Source of the DNA: Clostridiales bacterium
GTDB taxonomy: Bacteria > Bacillota > Clostridia > Lachnospirales > Lachnospiraceae
NCBI GenBank assembly: GCA_021204025.1
Contig: JAJQAC010000067.1
Span: 1 to 34,866, forward strand
Direction of reading: 5' to 3'
Length of the DNA stretch: 34,866 nucleotides
The translations under genes were made by a program, and so were the position numbers. Shown here one piece after another: positions 31,923 through 34,866 of the stretch. The first letter of the stretch is position 1; every line of letters starts with the position of its first letter. The notes under the pieces are model-generated. The model saw only the letters and a list, made by a program, of their open reading frames with translations. It made no database searches and had not been told where the DNA came from.

Positions 31923-32218
31923 TTCAGGGAATATCCAGAGTTATTCAAGCTCATTGAGAAAGATGAGATTTGCAGTACATCTTTCGATGTGGGTATGGGC
32001 AAACGCCGGATCAGTATTCATGTGACAAGACCTGCTCCGAGGAACTCAAGAGGAAACAGAGAGAGTGGGCGAAGGAGAACGGACAGCAAGAGAACAGCAG
32101 AAAATGTTGAAAATATGAGAATTGGCTGATTGAGAATGCCCTTTCAATGTGGTATCATGAAAAACGGAATCCATGGAAATGGGAGAAGTTTATAATGGCA
32201 TTTATCCAGCATATTTAA
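31923..32218 (+). pseudogene. decayed ORF, at least two disruptions
   Basis: In one frame (31923-32129) there is a protein-like stretch FREYPELFKLIEKDEI followed by CSTSFDVGMGKRRISIHVT. In another frame (32027-32218) a plausible continuation TCSEELKRKQREWAKENGQ appears, then a TGA (32108-32110), then ENWLIENALSMWYHEKRNPW ending at a TAA. Together they look like one gene with a frameshift and a nonsense codon. I do not recognise the family. No start or ribosome site is visible. Confidence 0.45.
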
Positions 32219-32346
32219 TACAATCCAACGGAACTGTACGCGAGTGTGCAAAGAGATTTTAGGGTGCGCAGGAAGGAATAAGGGTGTTCAGGTGAGAACA
32301 GCTGTGGGATTTACATTCGATTGATTGATTTCAAAGGAGAAAAAAC

Positions 32347-34353
32347 TTGGGCTTAGCAGATTTTTTTGATTTTTGTGAAAAATACGGAATAACAGCAGCA
32401 GTAATAATACTCCTTGGATTCGCAGCAGTAGCATTATTTTTCCCGATATTCAAGGATAATATTTTGTATAAGTTCAGGCATAAAAGAAACAGAGGGTATT
32501 TCCTCTTTGCGATAGTATATGCGATTGTAGGACTGTTGCTGTTTGAATTAAATTTGACTACATCTAAATGGCTGGCAATACTGATGGCTTTGGATGTGGC
32601 TTATTTCATTATCTGTGTTTACACAATGGATCATGAATTCCCCTATGTTCATTACATGCTTCGAAAATATGAACAGTTTTTAGAAGACGGTCTTGCATCA
32701 GAACATATTGATTATTTCGAACCAAAGCATTGGTACATAAGTGAAACCATTGAAAAAATAGCTTATGCAAGGCTTAAAGGGCGGTATTATGCGGATATTG
32801 GGCAGGTGAAAAAGGCTTATGATGTATTTTGCGAAATCAATGTTGATTTGATGTATGACAAAGAAGAAAAAGACTTTACTATAATGAAAGCGATGATGCT
32901 GTGGGAAATGGGAGATTTTTCAGCAGCAGCTAAGTTGTTAGAAAGTAGTGTTTATGATGTTCACCCTGTGAAACACATGCTTCTTTCATTTATATCTGAG
33001 TATGCCGGGAATTTGGATGACGCTTATGAAAAAATGAAAGCAGCAAAGGATTTGTGCGGCACTGCTAAAGTGGATTGTGTTTATCGGATTCAAGTTCTCG
33101 AAAATTTTGGCCGTATTCAATTATTTCGAGGAAACTATTTAGAGGCTGAACAGTATATGCTTCAAGCGGATAAGCTGTTAGGAGAATTAAAAAACCCACG
33201 AGCCGATTTGCAGAAGAATCTGAAACAGAACCTCATACATGTTGAAGCAATCACAAAAGGAGATACTCCATATGTGAGAGGACTTTTAGAGGATTACAAA
33301 AATCAGCTGCCAGCTAATTCTATAGGAAATTTGATAGCTTATAATAATTGCTGTGTAGAATTTTATCGTCAAGTAAATGATACGAAAGCAGCATATGAAT
33401 GCATAAAAACTGGGTACTCACAGCTTATCGGGAAATTAAACTTGACCCAGAAGTGTCTATTTCAGACTTCGACATTTCGAATGCTTATAAATGGAGAATA
33501 TAAACACGATTGGCTTGACCCAGAAATCGAAAATACATATGTTGAGTACGCGAATCTTTCGCTGCCAGACAAAATACTTGTGTATAAAGAATTTTTTGGC
33601 GTTTTTCATCAGGCAAAGTTCTATTCTTTACGGAAAAAAGTTCCCTACCGAAAACTGTGGGAGCAAATCAAAAAATATTATATGGGGTTTGCTGTTTCAG
33701 ACATTGATGATTACTTGGTTTCCTTGGATACCCACGAAATATATCAGAGAAGTCGGCTCATACAGGACAAATTGGCAATTTTAAAGTATCTGCAAAGGGA
33801 CAAGCATATTGCCAAAAGCAAGCAGTTTTACATTGACCTTTATAATATGTTGAAAGACGCCGGACTGCAAATTGATGCCGTCAATGTGCTGATGATTTTA
33901 ATTGATGAGTGTGGGTCGGCAAGCAATATAAAAATACAGTTTAATCCGTTTATGCGTCCGATAAATTATCAAGATTATCTTGATAGATTACCAGCTGGGC
34001 CAGAACCATTACATCTCGAAGATGGTTATCAATTGGTTTATCCAAGCTATATGCCAAGAGCTTATAAAATTTACCCACAACAGGTTCCGTTGATGGAGGA
34101 GCAGCTTAAGATCGTTATACCTATAGTGAAATCGTGGAAAAATCATCCGATAAAATATGAGTATTCACTTCATCTGGCGCATTTTCTTATGGCTTTAGGC
34201 CGTAAAGACGAAGCAAAAGAATTCTTTGATGATTTTGAAAGCAGTGGAATTTCAATCGAACACTATGCTGATTGGATGAGAGAAGACTATATTTTTATGA
34301 AAGCTGAGTTTGCGGCAGATAAAGCAGCAAGTAAAAACAGCAGCAGCTCCTGA
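32347..34353 (+). CDS. membrane-anchored TPR-like protein of unknown function
   Basis: A 668-residue protein. It has three N-terminal membrane segments (about 14-34, 51-68, 74-92) and then a long soluble helical region with TPR-like pairs (for example GRYYADIGQVKKAYDVFCEIN, LWEMGDFSAAAKLLESSV, EYAGNLDDAYEKMKAAKDL, FGRIQLFRGNYLEAEQYMLQADKLL). The C-terminus is low-complexity (KAASKNSSSS). Translation starts at TTG 32347, with AAAGGAGA at 32333-32340 six bases away. Codon use is clearly AT-richer than in the left part of the window, suggesting horizontal gain. It is flanked by decayed mobile-element genes. Its role is unknown; TPR arrays usually bind protein partners. Confidence 0.8.
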   Translation: MGLADFFDFCEKYGITAAVIILLGFAAVALFFPIFKDNILYKFRHKRNRGYFLFAIVYAIVGLLLFELNLTTSKWLAILMALDVAYFIICVYTMDHEFPYVHYMLRKYEQFLEDGLASEHIDYFEPKHWYISETIEKIAYARLKGRYYADIGQVKKAYDVFCEINVDLMYDKEEKDFTIMKAMMLWEMGDFSAAAKLLESSVYDVHPVKHMLLSFISEYAGNLDDAYEKMKAAKDLCGTAKVDCVYRIQVLENFGRIQLFRGNYLEAEQYMLQADKLLGELKNPRADLQKNLKQNLIHVEAITKGDTPYVRGLLEDYKNQLPANSIGNLIAYNNCCVEFYRQVNDTKAAYECIKTGYSQLIGKLNLTQKCLFQTSTFRMLINGEYKHDWLDPEIENTYVEYANLSLPDKILVYKEFFGVFHQAKFYSLRKKVPYRKLWEQIKKYYMGFAVSDIDDYLVSLDTHEIYQRSRLIQDKLAILKYLQRDKHIAKSKQFYIDLYNMLKDAGLQIDAVNVLMILIDECGSASNIKIQFNPFMRPINYQDYLDRLPAGPEPLHLEDGYQLVYPSYMPRAYKIYPQQVPLMEEQLKIVIPIVKSWKNHPIKYEYSLHLAHFLMALGRKDEAKEFFDDFESSGISIEHYADWMREDYIFMKAEFAADKAASKNSSSS

Positions 34354-34390
34354 CAGTTGGTTCTCATAAAGAATTTGTCAGGAGTACGTT

Positions 34391-34657
34391 TTACGCCTGG
34401 ATTTCCGTGCCATCTTTAAACGTCACCCGGACATCGTCCGCTGAATAAACTGTGATGTAATCTACCAGGCTGTGGAATGCCGTCTAGTCAAAGGAGTCAA
34501 GTGCAGTCGGCAGTTTCTCCATAGCTGCAAGGCAGTCATCAATAGTCGCTTTCCGCAACTCCTTGTTGGTGATTTCCTCTGTGACCGCTTCCAGCCGATT
34601 GTTTGCCTTGTTGTACCGAGTCACCAAAGCGTCGTAGCGTTTTTGGTATTCGTTATA
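34391..34657 (-). pseudogene. serine recombinase C-terminal remnant
   Basis: The minus strand reads NEYQKRYDALVTRYNKANNRLEAVTEEI...ELRKATIDDCLAAMEK, a TAG at 34486-34484, then FHSLVDYITVYSADDVRVTFKDGTEIQA and a stop. This is the typical C-terminal end of large serine recombinases of conjugative and mobilisable transposons (TnpX-like, coiled coil plus DUF4368-type tail). The catalytic and zinc-ribbon parts are absent: the frame closes at 34657. It is a scar of a lost mobile element. Confidence 0.75.
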
Positions 34658-34690
34658 TCAGATGAGGAAGTGACTGATGAGATGATTTGA

Positions 34691-34866
34691 ATCGATGGTT
34701 TGCACATTTACTTTTGGATGAGAGCTGTCTGTGGGCGCTTGAAAAGTGATTACAGCTATTCAATTAATATTGTTTATAATAATTTTCCTTGGCCTACGCT
34801 TTCGGATATGCATGTCGGACGGCGAATTGAGGGAGACGCAAACTACAAATTATTTTTCCATCCAGC
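34691..34866 (+). pseudogene. MmeI-type DNA methyltransferase C-terminal fragment (runs off window)
   Basis: In the frame after a TGA at 34688-34690 the sequence reads FWMRAVCGRLKSDYSYSINI followed by VYNNFPWPTLSD. This matches the well-conserved C-terminal GRLKSDYRYS..VYNNFPWP block of large MmeI / type IIG class DNA methyltransferases. The upstream part (catalytic NPPY motif) is missing and the residues after FPWP do not look family-typical, so this is a remnant or a rearranged end. The frame is open to the window edge. Confidence 0.6.

Noticed and set aside
34472-34690. Plus-strand frame of 72 codons near the right end.
   Set aside because: It is the shadow of the serine-recombinase remnant on the other strand, which carries family-typical residues.

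Overview
The window reads as a chromosomal segment of a gut-type Clostridia, most likely Lachnospiraceae. The evidence is moderately GC-rich codon use with consensus sigma-A promoters and AGGAGG ribosome sites, a split transketolase, a CIRCE/HrcA-controlled Hsp20, an FMN-riboswitch-controlled ECF riboflavin component, a YesL protein next to a D,D-carboxypeptidase, and ispE coupled to an FCD-type GntR regulator. The genus cannot be fixed from sequence reading alone.

Layout. 1-5.1 kb: an IlvD/Edd-family dehydratase with its own promoter, an AlkD-like DNA alkylation repair gene, convergent NADH pyrophosphatase (nudC) and metF. 5.2-6.3 kb: an N-acetylneuraminate-lyase-like gene broken by one amber codon. 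6.3-10.7 kb: a cyclophilin, a GNAT protein whose end overlaps a convergent membrane-protein gene, and a yesL / D,D-carboxypeptidase pair. 10.7-14 kb: a repeat-bearing spacer, a secreted subtilase, and the ispE-gntR operon with operator-like palindromes in its promoter. 14-19.2 kb: glpK, then two serine hydrolases and an orphan ATP-grasp ligase, ending in a structured, double-terminated region. 19.2-27 kb: amidohydrolase, transketolase subunits, a second GNAT, and a three-gene binding-protein ABC importer with a fused permease. 27-29.7 kb: hsp20, a creatininase-family hydrolase and ribU. 29.8-34.9 kb: an accessory region with an AAA-ATPase/PD-(D/E)XK gene, a truncated relative of it, decayed ORFs, an AT-rich TPR-like membrane protein, and remnants of a serine recombinase and of an MmeI-type DNA methyltransferase.

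The most unusual signal is a three-copy family of long hairpin elements (2537-2698, 3882-3997, 22286-22353). Each has conserved outer tips, a conserved GCAGAGGA/GGTCCTCGGA internal block (reduced to its left half in the third copy), and outer arms that differ strongly in sequence between copies yet remain perfectly self-complementary. One copy lies inside the alkD-like gene and is exactly 54 codons long, so the reading frame survives. Another lies between nudC and metF. The third is a minimal form without the central module, between the transketolase and a GNAT gene.

Other points of interest are the two-hydrolase plus ATP-grasp locus of unknown product, the TTGTATACAA-type boxes at ispE-gntR, a candidate small RNA with a CU-rich anti-Shine-Dalgarno stretch near 18.9-19.06 kb, and a repeated GTAAGGA(A/G)TT spacer motif. 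All calls come from reading the sequence; no database search was possible.
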